64,000 nucleotides of DNA from Rhodovibrio salinarum DSM 9154 (GCF_000515255.1 NZ_KI911559.1:62001-126000); one strand, 5' to 3'; shown: positions 1 to 9,123, counted from the first letter of the stretch. The notes: generated by a model from the letters alone, not told the origin. Translations and numbers: made by a program.

Positions 1-873
1 CCGCGTGACGTTCGCGAGCGACTGCAGCACCTGGTCGACCGGCCCCTTCATATAAAGCAGGACCAGCACGTAACCGCTGAGCACTTCCGCCGGGATCGGC
101 TCGATCCAGGCGGCCCAGCCGAACAGCGCGCCGATGACCAGGAAGAACAGGGCCGAGCCGACCGCGTTGCCGATCACGAAGGTGTTGATCGCGCGCTGAT
201 TGACGTCACGGATCCGGGCGATCGTCGGCTCAATCTGCCCGTCCAATAGCTGCGCCCGACGGGTCAGGTTGAGCCGCAGCTCCTTCGCGCCGTCGCTCAA
301 CACCCGGTAGGCCTTGTGCAGTTCGTCCTCGTGCTGTCGCGCCGTCCAGAAGCCGCGGATGCCGCGACGGGTGATCCGGTATTGGACCGCCGTTCCCATC
401 GCGAGCAGACACAGCGTCAGAACGAACAGCGGCACCGAGAGAACCGCCATGTAGACGAGACAGCCGAGCACCACCGCGAGCGAGATCACGAAACCGGCAA
501 ACACGAAGGCCACGTCGCTGATCATATCGACATCGTGCGTCAGTACCGGCATCAGCCGATGGCTCCGGAAACGCTCCAAGGCGTCGATCGGCGCGGACAG
601 GATCTGGCGGGCCAACTGCCCGCGCACCCGCGCTACCAGCCGCTGCCCGACGATGTTGATGCAGATGTCGGAAGCCACCCGCCCCGCCAGCGTCACCAGG
701 CACAACCCGGCGAATCCCAGGGCCAATTGGCGCGGCCACGCGCCCGCGGTGTGGAGCGTCTGGTTGATCACCGACAGCAGGGCGACCGTCCCGATGCTAG
801 CGCACGCACCGCAGACGACCGCCAGCAGCAAGATGCCCGCAAAGGGCCGCAGCAGGCCGACAATCCCTTTCAT
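1..873 (-). CDS. Cyclic-peptide/siderophore ABC exporter, N-terminal part (partial)
   Basis: The gene enters from the right and runs off the left edge; 291 codons are present. The visible part is a transmembrane domain with a helix at about residues 7-30 and further hydrophobic helices, in the style of the PvdE/SyrD family of cyclic-peptide exporters, where a fused ATPase domain follows. No ATPase motif lies inside the window. The ATG at 873 overlaps the fhuF stop by four bases (ATGA), so the two are translationally coupled. A family-based guess is export or periplasmic handling of a peptide siderophore or its iron-free form. It is not a substitute for the FhuC importer ATPase, because its fold is of the exporter type. 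Confidence 0.7.
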   Translation of the reverse strand, partial: MKGIVGLLRPFAGILLLAVVCGACASIGTVALLSVINQTLHTAGAWPRQLALGFAGLCLVTLAGRVASDICINIVGQRLVARVRGQLARQILSAPIDALERFRSHRLMPVLTHDVDMISDVAFVFAGFVISLAVVLGCLVYMAVLSVPLFVLTLCLLAMGTAVQYRITRRGIRGFWTARQHEDELHKAYRVLSDGAKELRLNLTRRAQLLDGQIEPTIARIRDVNQRAINTFVIGNAVGSALFFLVIGALFGWAAWIEPIPAEVLSGYVLVLLYMKGPVDQVLQSLANVTR

Positions 874-1622
874 CGCCCCGCCTGCCGGACCTTGGGGAGC
901 GGACACAGGCTGCCGCAGGTGTCCACCCCGGCCAGCCGGTAGCGCAGGCAACAGACCTTGCGCCGGCGCACCGGCGTACCGGCGTCGTCGAGATAGCGGA
1001 TGTGGCCGGCGAACGGGCTGGCATCCGCGGCCTCCGGCGCCTGCGGATCGATCCAGCGCCTGGCCGCCGCCAGCGCGGCGCGGTCGGCCTCCGGCCGGGC
1101 GGCGGCGACGCGGACCGCCCATTCGTAATAGTGCGCGGCGTTCCCCCAGAGCAGCCGCGGCGACACACGGCTCCAGCCCGCGAGCGCGGCCACCAGGGGA
1201 CCGAGGTGCCCCGCCATCAGACCTTCCGACAGCAGGTCGTCGGGGGTGCCGGGCGCGGTCGCGCCGGCGTACCGGATCGCCTCGGGTTCGCCGTCCGCGG
1301 ACAGCAGAATCTCCGTCTCCGCGAGGCGCATCGGAAGATGCTGGCCCGCGAGCACGACGAGGGCCACTGTGGGCGGGATCACCGTGCCGAAGTATTTGAG
1401 CGTCCAGAACGAGACCGCAGCCACGCGCGCGTCCGTCGGCCAGCGCGCGGCGAACGGTGTCACTACCCGGTCCAACATGGTGGGGGTCATCAGGTCCGCC
1501 GACTGCACGGCCGGGCGCGGATCGTCCGGGCCAGCCACCTTGCCTTGCAGGACCGCAAGGTCGCCGGTCAGCAGGGCCCCCAGATCCAGGCCCGGCGCGC
1601 GGGCTGTGCGTCCCACGCTCAT
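870..1622 (-). CDS. fhuF: Siderophore-iron reductase FhuF
   Basis: A 250-residue protein that in this family releases iron from imported ferric hydroxamate siderophores by reduction in the cytoplasm, using a [2Fe-2S] cluster. The C-terminus carries the cluster cysteines C224, C225, C236 and C240 in the order CC-X10-C-X3-C, followed by PLPKVRQAGR. The ATG at 1622 overlaps the stop of fhuB by four bases, which decides the start; the frame stays open further upstream but only inside fhuB. It is the third gene of a fhuD-fhuB-fhuF run. The last cysteine spacing is X3, whereas the Escherichia coli protein is usually described with X2. Confidence 0.85.
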   Translation of the reverse strand: MSVGRTARAPGLDLGALLTGDLAVLQGKVAGPDDPRPAVQSADLMTPTMLDRVVTPFAARWPTDARVAAVSFWTLKYFGTVIPPTVALVVLAGQHLPMRLAETEILLSADGEPEAIRYAGATAPGTPDDLLSEGLMAGHLGPLVAALAGWSRVSPRLLWGNAAHYYEWAVRVAAARPEADRAALAAARRWIDPQAPEAADASPFAGHIRYLDDAGTPVRRRKVCCLRYRLAGVDTCGSLCPLPKVRQAGR

Positions 1623-3571
1623 CCCCGGCGCGCCAAAAGCCACAGAAAATACGGCGCGCCGACGAAGGTCGCCAGAATCCCGGCAGGGATCTCGTAGGGG
1701 AAGTGCAGCGACCGGCCGAGCCAATCCGCCGCCACCATGATCGCCGCCCCGATCAGCATCGCGGCCAGAAGTTGGTGGCGGGCCCGCACGAACCCGGCCA
1801 TGCGCGCCATGTGCGGCGCCATCAGACCGACGAAGGTCAAGGGACCGGTCAGCAGGGTGGCACCAGCGGTCAGCACGGCCGAGATCGACAGCAGCAGCAG
1901 CCGGCTCCGGCCGACGCGTACGCCCAGGGCTTGGCTCGTCGTCGCGCCGAGCGGCAAGAGACCCAGCCACCGCACAGTCAACAGGCTCAGCCCCAGGCCG
2001 AGCGCGAGCAGCAGCGCCCCGGCCAGCGCCGGCAGCGCGCCGGCCCGGAAGGTCGGACCGGTGATCCAGACCAGGACGTAGCTGGCACGCGGATCGCCGC
2101 TGGCGACCACCAACGAGACCACGCTGGTGAACAGCGTTCCGAGCGCGACACCGCACAGCAGCACGTGATTCGGCGCGAAGCGCACCGACCGGGCCAACAG
2201 CAGCAACAGCGGAAACACCAGCAGCGCCCCCAAGGTGGCCGCGACGAGCTGCGTGACGGGCGACATCCCGGCCCCCAGGAACAGCGCGGCGATCACCCCG
2301 AGCGCGGCGCCGGAACTGACCCCCAACACCTCCGGGCTGGCCAGCGCATTGCCGGTCGTGCGCTGCACGATCGTCCCGGCGAGCGCCAGCATGCCGCCCG
2401 CCGTCAGGGAGGCCAGCACCCGCGGCCAGCGGCCGCCGATCAATTCCATGAGTGGAAGCTGCCCCACCTGAACGTGTTCGCTCAACGACAGGGCGACGAC
2501 GATGGTCAGTCCGACAGCTGTCAGCCCAAGCGCCAGACGGGGAATCCGGAGCCGTCGCGCCGCCGTGCCGACGAGCTGGTCGGCCGTGTCGGCGAGCGGC
2601 ATCGACTTGATCAAGACGAGCAGCAACGGCGCCCCCAACATCGCGGTCGCGATTCCGGTCGGTACCTGGGCGATCCAGCGGGCCGCGAGTTGCACGACCC
2701 CGTCGGCCAGCAGCAGCAGCGCCGCACCGAGCAGCGGGGCCCAGACGAGCCGCGCGCGGAACGTCCGCGCCCCCGCGACGCGCGCCAGATGCGGCGCGGC
2801 CAAGCCGATGAACCCGACCACGCCCACGGCGCTGGCAACCGCCGCAGCCAGAGCCGTCGCGACCGCGAGCGCCAACAGACGCACCCGCCGCAAGGGCACA
2901 CCCAGGCTGGTGGCGCTAGTGTCGTCGAGCCCGGCGACCGTCAGCGGCCGGAGCAGCGGCACCAGCAGCAGTATTCCCAACGCCAGACGCCAGGCCAGCG
3001 CCTGCGCCTGTCCCCAGTCGTTCTGCAGCAGCGAACCGCTGGACCAGATGAACACGCTCCGCAGGAACTCGTACTGGAAGATTCCGAGCAGCGCCGTCGC
3101 CGAACCGGCAACCAGGCTGATGATCAAGCCGGCCAGGATCAGCGTGATCGGCGACAGGCTGCGCCGCCAGGCGATCGCGAAAACCAGCGCCATCGCGCCC
3201 GCGGCCCCGCAGAACGCGGCCAGATCGCGGGTCACGCCCAGGAACAGGCCCGGGGTCACGAGCGCCCCGATCGTCACGCCAAGCTGCGCGCCGGAGAGGA
3301 TGCCAAGCGTCGAGGGCTCGGCCAGGGGATTGCGGAGCACCTGCTGGAACACCGTCCCCGACAGGCCGAGCGCCACGCCGACCAGCACCGCCACCACCGC
3401 GCGCGGCAGCAGGGCGTGATGCACGAAAACGTCCGCGAAGCGCGTCGGATCGGGGGCGACCGCCACGTCGGCCAGGCGGTCCAGCGCAACGTGCTGTGCC
3501 AATCCCGCCAGCAGCAGGCCCAGCGCGGGCACGACGAGGGCGAGCAGCAGTTGTGCCGGCGACAGCCTCAC
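1619..3571 (-). CDS. fhuB: Ferric-hydroxamate ABC importer permease FhuB (two fused halves)
   Basis: A 650-residue inner-membrane permease that moves ferric siderophore from FhuD into the cytoplasm. It consists of two homologous BtuC-like halves, about residues 1-325 and 326-650, each rich in hydrophobic helices and each carrying the APH cytoplasmic loop that contacts the ATPase (GLAAPHLAR in the first half, GLMAPHMAR in the second). This fused form is typical of FhuB. The start is a GTG at 3571 overlapping the fhuD stop by four bases; an in-frame upstream extension lies within fhuD and is rejected. No fhuC ATPase gene is visible in the window. Confidence 0.9.
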   Translation of the reverse strand: MRLSPAQLLLALVVPALGLLLAGLAQHVALDRLADVAVAPDPTRFADVFVHHALLPRAVVAVLVGVALGLSGTVFQQVLRNPLAEPSTLGILSGAQLGVTIGALVTPGLFLGVTRDLAAFCGAAGAMALVFAIAWRRSLSPITLILAGLIISLVAGSATALLGIFQYEFLRSVFIWSSGSLLQNDWGQAQALAWRLALGILLLVPLLRPLTVAGLDDTSATSLGVPLRRVRLLALAVATALAAAVASAVGVVGFIGLAAPHLARVAGARTFRARLVWAPLLGAALLLLADGVVQLAARWIAQVPTGIATAMLGAPLLLVLIKSMPLADTADQLVGTAARRLRIPRLALGLTAVGLTIVVALSLSEHVQVGQLPLMELIGGRWPRVLASLTAGGMLALAGTIVQRTTGNALASPEVLGVSSGAALGVIAALFLGAGMSPVTQLVAATLGALLVFPLLLLLARSVRFAPNHVLLCGVALGTLFTSVVSLVVASGDPRASYVLVWITGPTFRAGALPALAGALLLALGLGLSLLTVRWLGLLPLGATTSQALGVRVGRSRLLLLSISAVLTAGATLLTGPLTFVGLMAPHMARMAGFVRARHQLLAAMLIGAAIMVAADWLGRSLHFPYEIPAGILATFVGAPYFLWLLARRG

Positions 3572-4434
3572 GACGACGCCCCGGGCTGTAAAACGCGCGA
3601 GATCTGCTCGGCGAACCGCATCGCCGACGGCAATGCTCCGAACACCCAGGTCGGCGGAATCTGCACGACCCGCCCTTCGCGCACCGGCGGCAGGCTGCGC
3701 CACAGGGCGCTGGTCTTCAGACTGTCGGGCGGCCCGGGCGCGATCACCACCAGACGGGCGTCGGGCACGCGCGCAACCGCATCCAGGCCGGCCATGCCGA
3801 AGCCCCAGATGTTGGTCTCTTCCGTCCACGCGTTGGCAAGGCCCAGGTGCTGCAGAACGGCGTCGAACAGGCTGCCATCGCCGTAAACATCGACGTGGCG
3901 GGCATCGCTGAACTTGAAGATCAGCACCGGCCGCCCGTCATAGCCGGCCAGACGCTGACGGGCGCGTTCCAACGTCTCCGACAGGCGCTGGCGGAAGGCG
4001 GCCGCCTGCGCTTGCCGCCCGGTGCGGTCGGCGATCGCTTGCAGCGCCGCGTCCGCGAGACGATAGGGCGCCCGCTGCTGGCTGTAGATCTCGAGCGGCA
4101 AGGTCGGCGCGATCGACTTGAGACGTGCGGTCGGCACACCGTAGCCCGCCAGCGAAACGATCAGGTCGGGCGACAGGGCCCGCAAGCGCTCCAGATTCGG
4201 CCAGGTGCGCAGACCGAGATCGACCACCTCCGGCGGCAACTCGGGCGTGACCACCCGCCGCCGATAGAGCGGCGCTTCCGCAACGGCCAGCGGGGTCAAT
4301 TGAAGGGCCAGCACGGTTTCGGCCAGCCCCCAATCCAGCACCGCCAACCGGGGCCCGGCGGCAGCGGCCGACACCGGAAGGACGGGCAAAAACGCGGCGA
4401 GCGGCAGTCCGGTCACGAACTGCCGCCGCGTCAT
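3568..4434 (-). CDS. fhuD: Ferric-siderophore periplasmic binding protein FhuD
   Basis: A 288-residue class III binding protein that collects ferric hydroxamates in the periplasm and delivers them to FhuB. The N-terminus MTRRQFVTGLPLAAF is a good twin-arginine (Tat) signal, with cleavage expected after about residue 24. Two lobes follow, with family-like stretches such as SPDLIVSLAGYG and the conserved FKFSDARHVDVYG segment. I chose the ATG at 4434 because it puts the twin arginines at positions 3-4; a GTG at 4506 would add 24 residues and start only 9 bases from the receptor stop. Neither start has a strong ribosome site. It is coupled to fhuB by a GTGA overlap. Confidence 0.85.
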   Translation of the reverse strand: MTRRQFVTGLPLAAFLPVLPVSAAAAGPRLAVLDWGLAETVLALQLTPLAVAEAPLYRRRVVTPELPPEVVDLGLRTWPNLERLRALSPDLIVSLAGYGVPTARLKSIAPTLPLEIYSQQRAPYRLADAALQAIADRTGRQAQAAAFRQRLSETLERARQRLAGYDGRPVLIFKFSDARHVDVYGDGSLFDAVLQHLGLANAWTEETNIWGFGMAGLDAVARVPDARLVVIAPGPPDSLKTSALWRSLPPVREGRVVQIPPTWVFGALPSAMRFAEQISRVLQPGASS

Positions 4435-4514
4435 CGAGGGTAAAGGGGAGACCGGGGAGCCTACGCCCCCCGGCCTCCCGCCCGGCGTCGAGCGATCGAA
4501 CGTCACGCGCGGCG

Positions 4515-7037
4515 CTACCAGTTGTATTTCAGCGTCGCGTAGACCGTGCGTCCGACACCGTAGTAGCAGCCGGTCGCCGACAGGCAGGTGGCGACGTACT
4601 TCTCGTCCAACACGTTGTTGACATCGAGCGAGACCTGCAGTCCCGCAAAGTCATTGCTGAGCGCGCCCAGGTCATAACGCACACCGGCATCGAACAGGGT
4701 GTAGGAATCGATGTCGTAGGTATTCCCGGTATCGCCGTAAGTCTGGCCGACGTAGCGGGCACCGCCACCGAGCCCCAGCCCCCGCAACGGGCCGTCCTGG
4801 AACTCGTAGTCGACCCAGCCGGATGCCTGGTGCTTCGGCACGAACTGCAGGCGATTACCTTCGTCGCTGTTGCCCGAGCTATCCGGGTTGTCTTTCGTAA
4901 TCTCGCTTTCGGTATAGGCATAGGAACCGACAAGCGACAGCCCTTCGGTCAACTGGGCCTTGCCTTCGAGTTCCAGCCCCCGGACCTCCACTTCGCCGGT
5001 CTGCACGTTGAAGCTGGTGTTCACCGGGTCCGGCGTCAGCACGTTGGTGCGCGTGAGCTGGTAGGCCGAGACCGTCACGAAGCTGTTCCAGTTGGCCGGC
5101 TGGAACTTGACGCCGGCCTCGATCTGCTCACCCTCCGTCGGATCGAACGGCTCGCCGTTGCGGTTCGTACCGCCCTCCGGATCGAACGAGGTCGAGTAGC
5201 TGGCGTAAGGCGCCAGACCGTTATCGAACAGATAGGTCAAGCCGACGCGGCCGGTGAACGCGCCGTCGTCCTGATCGCTGCTCGACGTGCCACTGCCCAG
5301 CCGCCAGGTGTCGGTTTCCGTCTCCGCCCAGTCATAGCGGCCGCCGAGCGTCAGGGTGAAGCCGTGGAAGCCGATCTGGTCCTGCGCATAAAGGCCGAGC
5401 TGCGACTGCGTCTGGTCGATCTGCAACCCCGGATCGGGCCGTGTCACCGACGCGCCGTACTGCGGATCGTAAGCGTTGAACGTCCCCGGCAGGATCGTCA
5501 GCTGGGTTTCGGTGAACGAGCTGTCCTCGAAGGAATAGTCGACCCCGACCAACGTCGTGTGATCCAGCGGCCCGGTCGCATAGTCGGCGATCACCTGATT
5601 GTCGACCGTGAAGAGCTGCGAGGTTTCCGGGAACCCCCAGGCATACCGCATCAGCGCAGACGGGTCGCAGGTGCCATTACAGAACGCCTGAACGCGCTGC
5701 GTATCGACGTCGACGTCGGCATAGCGCAGGTTCTGACGCAGCGTGAAGGTCTCGTCCAACTCGTGCTCGGCCTCGTAGCCGACGAACCACTGCTGATTCT
5801 CGAACAGATCGTAGTCTGGCTCGCCGACGAAGGTCTCGCGCGGCAGTTCGCCGTAGCCATCGGTGTAGAGGGTGCCATTGGCCGGCAGCGCCGGAGCGCC
5901 GCCACCGCCTTCCGAGCGCACCTCTTGATACTCGGCGAACAGTGTCAAGCTGGTCCCGTCGCTCGGCACCCACTTGAGCGAGGGCGCGACGTAGGCCTTC
6001 TGCTCGTCAACGTGGTCGAACTCCGTGTCGCTGTCGCGGCCGAGCAGGACCAGCCGCCCCTGCAACTCGCCGCTGTCGATCAGGCTGCCGCTCAGGTCGG
6101 CGGCGGCCTGCTTGCGGGCGTGGCTGCCGGTCTGCAGCAGCACCTCCCGGATCGGCTCCTCCGTCGGCCGTTTCTTGACCATGTTGACGGTGCCGCCCGG
6201 CGCCCCCTGCCCGTAGAGGATCGATGCAGGCCCCTTCAGAACCTCGACACGCTCCAGGCCATAGGTCTCGATCCGCGGCTGGGAATAGCCCCGCGCGCCA
6301 TAGGGCAGGCGAAGGCCGTCCAGATAACGGCCCGGCGTGAAGCCCCGTACCGTTAGCCAGTCGTGGCGCAGGTCGTTGTCGCCGTACTGCGCGACGACAC
6401 CGGGGGTATAGCCCAGGCTCTGCGCGACACTCTGCACCCCCTGATCTTCCATCTGATCGCGGGTGACCACGTTCACCGCCTGCGGCGTCTCGATCAGCGG
6501 CGTGTCGGTCTTGGTCCCCGTGGCGCTGCGGGAAGCGACATAGCCATCGACCGGGCCGCGCGCTTCCTCGCCGTCGCCTTCCACGACGATCGGCCCGAGC
6601 GCGGCTTCATCGTCCCCGCCAGAAGACTCCAACACGACCGTGCCATCCTCGCTGAAGCTCCAGACGATCCCGGTGCCGGTCAGCATGATGTCCAACGCCT
6701 CGGCCAGCGTGTAGCGGCCCGAGAGTTCCGGCGCGCTCTGGCGCGCGACCAGCTCCGACGGGAAGAGGATTCGAGCATTCGCCGCATCCGCCAAGCGGGT
6801 CAGCGCCTGCCCCAAGTCCATCGCCGGCATGTCGAGCTGCACCGTGCTGGCCGCAAGCTGCGTGGCAGCCGCGCGGTCTGCGGTCGTGGGTGCGTTGCCT
6901 GTGGCATCAGCTGCAACGGCATCCGTGAGCGGCAGCGACAGCGCGGCCAGTGTCATGGCCCCAAACATGCCCGCAGAGCACAACAACTCCGTGCGCCCGC
7001 GACGCGGCGCGCCGAGCGGCCGTAAAGTCCGTGTCAT
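4515..7037 (-). CDS. TonB-dependent siderophore receptor with STN signalling domain
   Basis: An 840-residue outer-membrane receptor of the FhuA/FecA class. A signal peptide (about 1-43) is followed by a secretin/TonB N-terminal signalling domain (about 65-137), a TonB-box-like stretch GPIVVEG (148-154), the plug beginning GPVDGYVASRSATGTKTDTP, and a 22-strand-type barrel ending in TLKYNW. Near the C-terminus is the cysteine pair CLSATGCYYG that is usual in hydroxamate receptors. The STN domain fits the FecR and sigma-factor genes upstream: ligand binding would signal through FecR. A Fur-box-like palindrome lies at 7082-7100, 45 bases before the start. The ligand is probably a hydroxamate, judged by the fhu genes downstream. 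Confidence 0.93.
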   Translation of the reverse strand: MTRTLRPLGAPRRGRTELLCSAGMFGAMTLAALSLPLTDAVAADATGNAPTTADRAAATQLAASTVQLDMPAMDLGQALTRLADAANARILFPSELVARQSAPELSGRYTLAEALDIMLTGTGIVWSFSEDGTVVLESSGGDDEAALGPIVVEGDGEEARGPVDGYVASRSATGTKTDTPLIETPQAVNVVTRDQMEDQGVQSVAQSLGYTPGVVAQYGDNDLRHDWLTVRGFTPGRYLDGLRLPYGARGYSQPRIETYGLERVEVLKGPASILYGQGAPGGTVNMVKKRPTEEPIREVLLQTGSHARKQAAADLSGSLIDSGELQGRLVLLGRDSDTEFDHVDEQKAYVAPSLKWVPSDGTSLTLFAEYQEVRSEGGGGAPALPANGTLYTDGYGELPRETFVGEPDYDLFENQQWFVGYEAEHELDETFTLRQNLRYADVDVDTQRVQAFCNGTCDPSALMRYAWGFPETSQLFTVDNQVIADYATGPLDHTTLVGVDYSFEDSSFTETQLTILPGTFNAYDPQYGASVTRPDPGLQIDQTQSQLGLYAQDQIGFHGFTLTLGGRYDWAETETDTWRLGSGTSSSDQDDGAFTGRVGLTYLFDNGLAPYASYSTSFDPEGGTNRNGEPFDPTEGEQIEAGVKFQPANWNSFVTVSAYQLTRTNVLTPDPVNTSFNVQTGEVEVRGLELEGKAQLTEGLSLVGSYAYTESEITKDNPDSSGNSDEGNRLQFVPKHQASGWVDYEFQDGPLRGLGLGGGARYVGQTYGDTGNTYDIDSYTLFDAGVRYDLGALSNDFAGLQVSLDVNNVLDEKYVATCLSATGCYYGVGRTVYATLKYNW

Positions 7038-7081
7038 TCCCCATCCCCCTTAAGCGAAGCCGAGACAACGGCCCAAATGCA

Positions 7082-7100
7082 AATGCGACCAATTCGCATT
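7082..7100. promoter_or_regulatory. Fur-box-like palindrome upstream of the TonB receptor
   Basis: A perfect inverted repeat, AATGCGA-CCAAT-TCGCATT, 19 bases in all, which is the length of a classic Fur box. It lies 45 bases upstream of the receptor start. Similar palindromes sit before both sigma-factor genes (8914-8936 and 55155-55173), supporting a shared iron regulator (Fur, or another iron regulator such as RirA or Irr). Confidence 0.6.
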
Positions 7101-7247
7101 CCCAGGGATGACGAAACGGCGGACAGAAGTTTGCAGCAGTCGTGCGAAAAAATTTTCCGCGGCCGCGTGCGACACGCCACGCGCGGGCACGCCAGACCTC
7201 AGCTGGCCCGCCAATTCTGCAGGGATATCAGGCAGATAATGCGCGCC

Positions 7248-8255
7248 CTAGCGGATCACCGTCAGGAACGGCAGCCGGTGAACCTGGACCGGAAGGGTCC
7301 GGTCGATCGCGTTCAGAAGGCTCTCGGTGTCGGCGAGCTCGAAGACGCCCGTGACCCGCAAATCCGCCGCGGCGCTGTCGAGAATGACGATCGGCGCACG
7401 CCGGTAACGCGCGGCAATCGCCACGACATCGCCCAACCGCTCGCGGTCAACGATCAGCTTGCCGCGATGCCACGCCGCCAATACCGCCGGATCGCCAACA
7501 TGCCGAACATCGAAATGCCCGGCATCGTCGTAGTGCGCCCGGTCCCCGGCCAGCAGGCGGCGCGGCGCGGTGGCCTGCGCACTGTGCCGGGGCGGCCGAA
7601 CGTCGACCTGCCCTTCCAGGACCGTTACGCGAGCACCGTGCGCGGCCCGGGTGACCTGGAAAATCGTTCCGACAGCCCGCGCCCGTCCATCGGCCGCCAC
7701 GACGTCGAACGGGCGGTTAGGCTCCTTCTGAACATCGAAAATCGCGCGACCCGTGTGCAGGTGCACGGTCCGGGACTCGGCCGTGAAATCGATCGAGGCG
7801 CTGCTGGCCGCATCCAGTTGCAGTATGGACCCATCGGGCAAGGTGATATCCCGGCGCTCGCCAACGCCAGTGACATAGTCGCTATACAACCCGCTGAGCG
7901 GACCTAAAGCCCCGCTTCCTCCCAGCACGGTCAACGCCACCCCCGCCGCCAACGCGCCGCCAAGCAGCTTACGGCGTGTGAGACTGCCGGAACTTCCAGT
8001 CGCAGGCTCCGGAGCCGCCGGCCGCACCGGAACCTCCGGAACGCTCGCCGGCCGTGGCAACGCGTCGAAATCGTCCCACAAGCGTTCTGCTTCCAACGCC
8101 GCGGCCTGGTGCGCCGGGCTCTTCGCCTTCCAGGCGCGATACGCGGCCGCCTCGAAGTCGCTCGCCTCGCCGGACGTCAGCCGCACGCGCCAATCCAAAG
8201 CTTGATCGAGCAGATCCCGTCGGACGCTATCGTTGCGATAGGAGGGCAGCGTCAT
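7248..8255 (-). CDS. FecR-family anti-sigma factor / signal transducer
   Basis: A 335-residue protein with an N-terminal cytoplasmic domain (about 1-65) that would hold the sigma factor, a membrane span at about 98-118, and a periplasmic FecR domain (about 130-335) that receives the signal from the receptor STN domain. Typical FecR segments are visible: DITLPDGSILQLDAASS, HLHTGRAIFDV and AVGTIFQV. The span is preceded by TRRKLLGG (93-100), which fits a twin-arginine motif; Tat-dependent insertion has been reported for E. coli FecR. It lies between the ECF sigma gene and the receptor gene, the usual order. Confidence 0.92.
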   Translation of the reverse strand: MTLPSYRNDSVRRDLLDQALDWRVRLTSGEASDFEAAAYRAWKAKSPAHQAAALEAERLWDDFDALPRPASVPEVPVRPAAPEPATGSSGSLTRRKLLGGALAAGVALTVLGGSGALGPLSGLYSDYVTGVGERRDITLPDGSILQLDAASSASIDFTAESRTVHLHTGRAIFDVQKEPNRPFDVVAADGRARAVGTIFQVTRAAHGARVTVLEGQVDVRPPRHSAQATAPRRLLAGDRAHYDDAGHFDVRHVGDPAVLAAWHRGKLIVDRERLGDVVAIAARYRRAPIVILDSAAADLRVTGVFELADTESLLNAIDRTLPVQVHRLPFLTVIR

Positions 8256-8346
8256 CTCCGTCTACAGCGCTTTCCAGTAGAGCTGGGATCGCCTGAACAC
8301 GAGCCCTTACTGTTAAGGACGATCTGGCGATGGGATTCTTGCAGTG

Positions 8347-8871
8347 TCACCGGTTATTTTCATGCGTGTCGTAGGCGTCGAGCCGCTGGCGGCAATGCCG
8401 CAACGCCTGCGAAATGTATTTTGCCACCATGCTGTTGGATACACCAAGGTGGTGTGCAATCTGCGTATGGGTCAGACCGTCGTACCGATTCAACACGAAC
8501 GCCGTGCGCGCATTCGGTGACAGTTCGTCGAGGGCCCGCTCGAGAACCGTCAGGCGCCGCCGATCGCTGACGATCCGGTCCGGCGTTGGCGCCGGGTCGG
8601 CCACATGCCGCCCGGCTTCTTCCGACGCAAGACGCGTGTGACGGGCGCCTTCCCGCCGCCCACTATCGGTGGCGAGATTGGCGGCGGTGCGGAAGATGTA
8701 AGCACGCAGGTTCGCGATCTCGGTCTCAGCAGAAACCGCCGCCAGCCGGATATAGGTCTCCTGTGCCAGATCTTCCGCGCGGTCCGGCGTATCGGTCCGG
8801 CGCCGCAGGAAGCTCAGCAACTCATCCCGACATGCTTCAAAACAGGAAATAAGATCCTGGCGCCGCCGCAT
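8347..8871 (-). CDS. ECF RNA polymerase sigma factor (FecI type)
   Basis: A 174-residue sigma-70 family factor with region 2 (DRAEDLAQETYIRLA) and region 4 (LSPNARTAFVLNRYDGLTHTQIAHHLGVS, helix-turn-helix). It would direct transcription of the adjacent siderophore genes when released by the FecR protein. The start at 8871 (MRRRQDLISCFEA) is preferred: a longer frame opening at 8958 would translate across the palindrome at 8914-8936, which looks like the iron-responsive operator. There is no strong ribosome site before 8871. It heads the locus sigma, FecR, receptor, fhuD-B-F. Confidence 0.9.
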   Translation of the reverse strand: MRRRQDLISCFEACRDELLSFLRRRTDTPDRAEDLAQETYIRLAAVSAETEIANLRAYIFRTAANLATDSGRREGARHTRLASEEAGRHVADPAPTPDRIVSDRRRLTVLERALDELSPNARTAFVLNRYDGLTHTQIAHHLGVSNSMVAKYISQALRHCRQRLDAYDTHENNR

Positions 8872-8913
8872 AGGAAGGTCATACGTGAAATGAAACGCTG
8901 CGCGGCAGACTAA

Positions 8914-8936
8914 TTGCAAATGGTTCGCATTTGCAA
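8914..8936. promoter_or_regulatory. Fur-box-like palindrome upstream of the sigma factor
   Basis: A perfect inverted repeat with nine-base arms, TTGCAAATG and CATTTGCAA, around a five-base centre. It is 43 bases upstream of the chosen sigma start. It resembles Fur boxes by composition and symmetry and is the strongest of the three such sites in the window. Confidence 0.6.
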
Positions 8937-9073
8937 GCTCGGCCAGACACTTCACCAACCTGATTCCGGTGATCAGCCCCCGCGACGTCAGGGTAGCCGG
9001 TCAGCGGTGCGCCCCATCCTCTTCAATCCGCGACCCACCGGTCGAGGACGCGGCTTGCGATCTCTCGGGGGAC

Positions 9074-9114
9074 GGCCTGCCGCTGGACATCATACGGGCG
9101 TCCAGCGGCAGGCC
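9074..9114. terminator. Hairpin after the FAH-hydrolase gene
   Basis: A perfect 14-base inverted repeat (9074-9087 with 9101-9114) around a 13-base loop, lying just after the leftward hydrolase gene. A T-rich tract follows it only when read rightward, so for the leftward operon it is at best a stem-only terminator or transcript end-protecting structure. Confidence 0.55.
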
Positions 9115-9123
9115 TGCTGTTGT

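Noticed and set aside
1457-3886. An 809-codon open frame on the plus strand
   Set aside because: It lies antisense to fhuB and fhuD, is rich in R, Q, G and H, and has no domain; it is a by-product of GC-rich codon use.
4830-6356. A 508-codon plus-strand frame
   Set aside because: It is antisense to the TonB receptor and shows no recognisable family.
8872-8958. N-terminal extension of the first sigma factor
   Set aside because: It would translate through the Fur-like palindrome and adds residues without family similarity.
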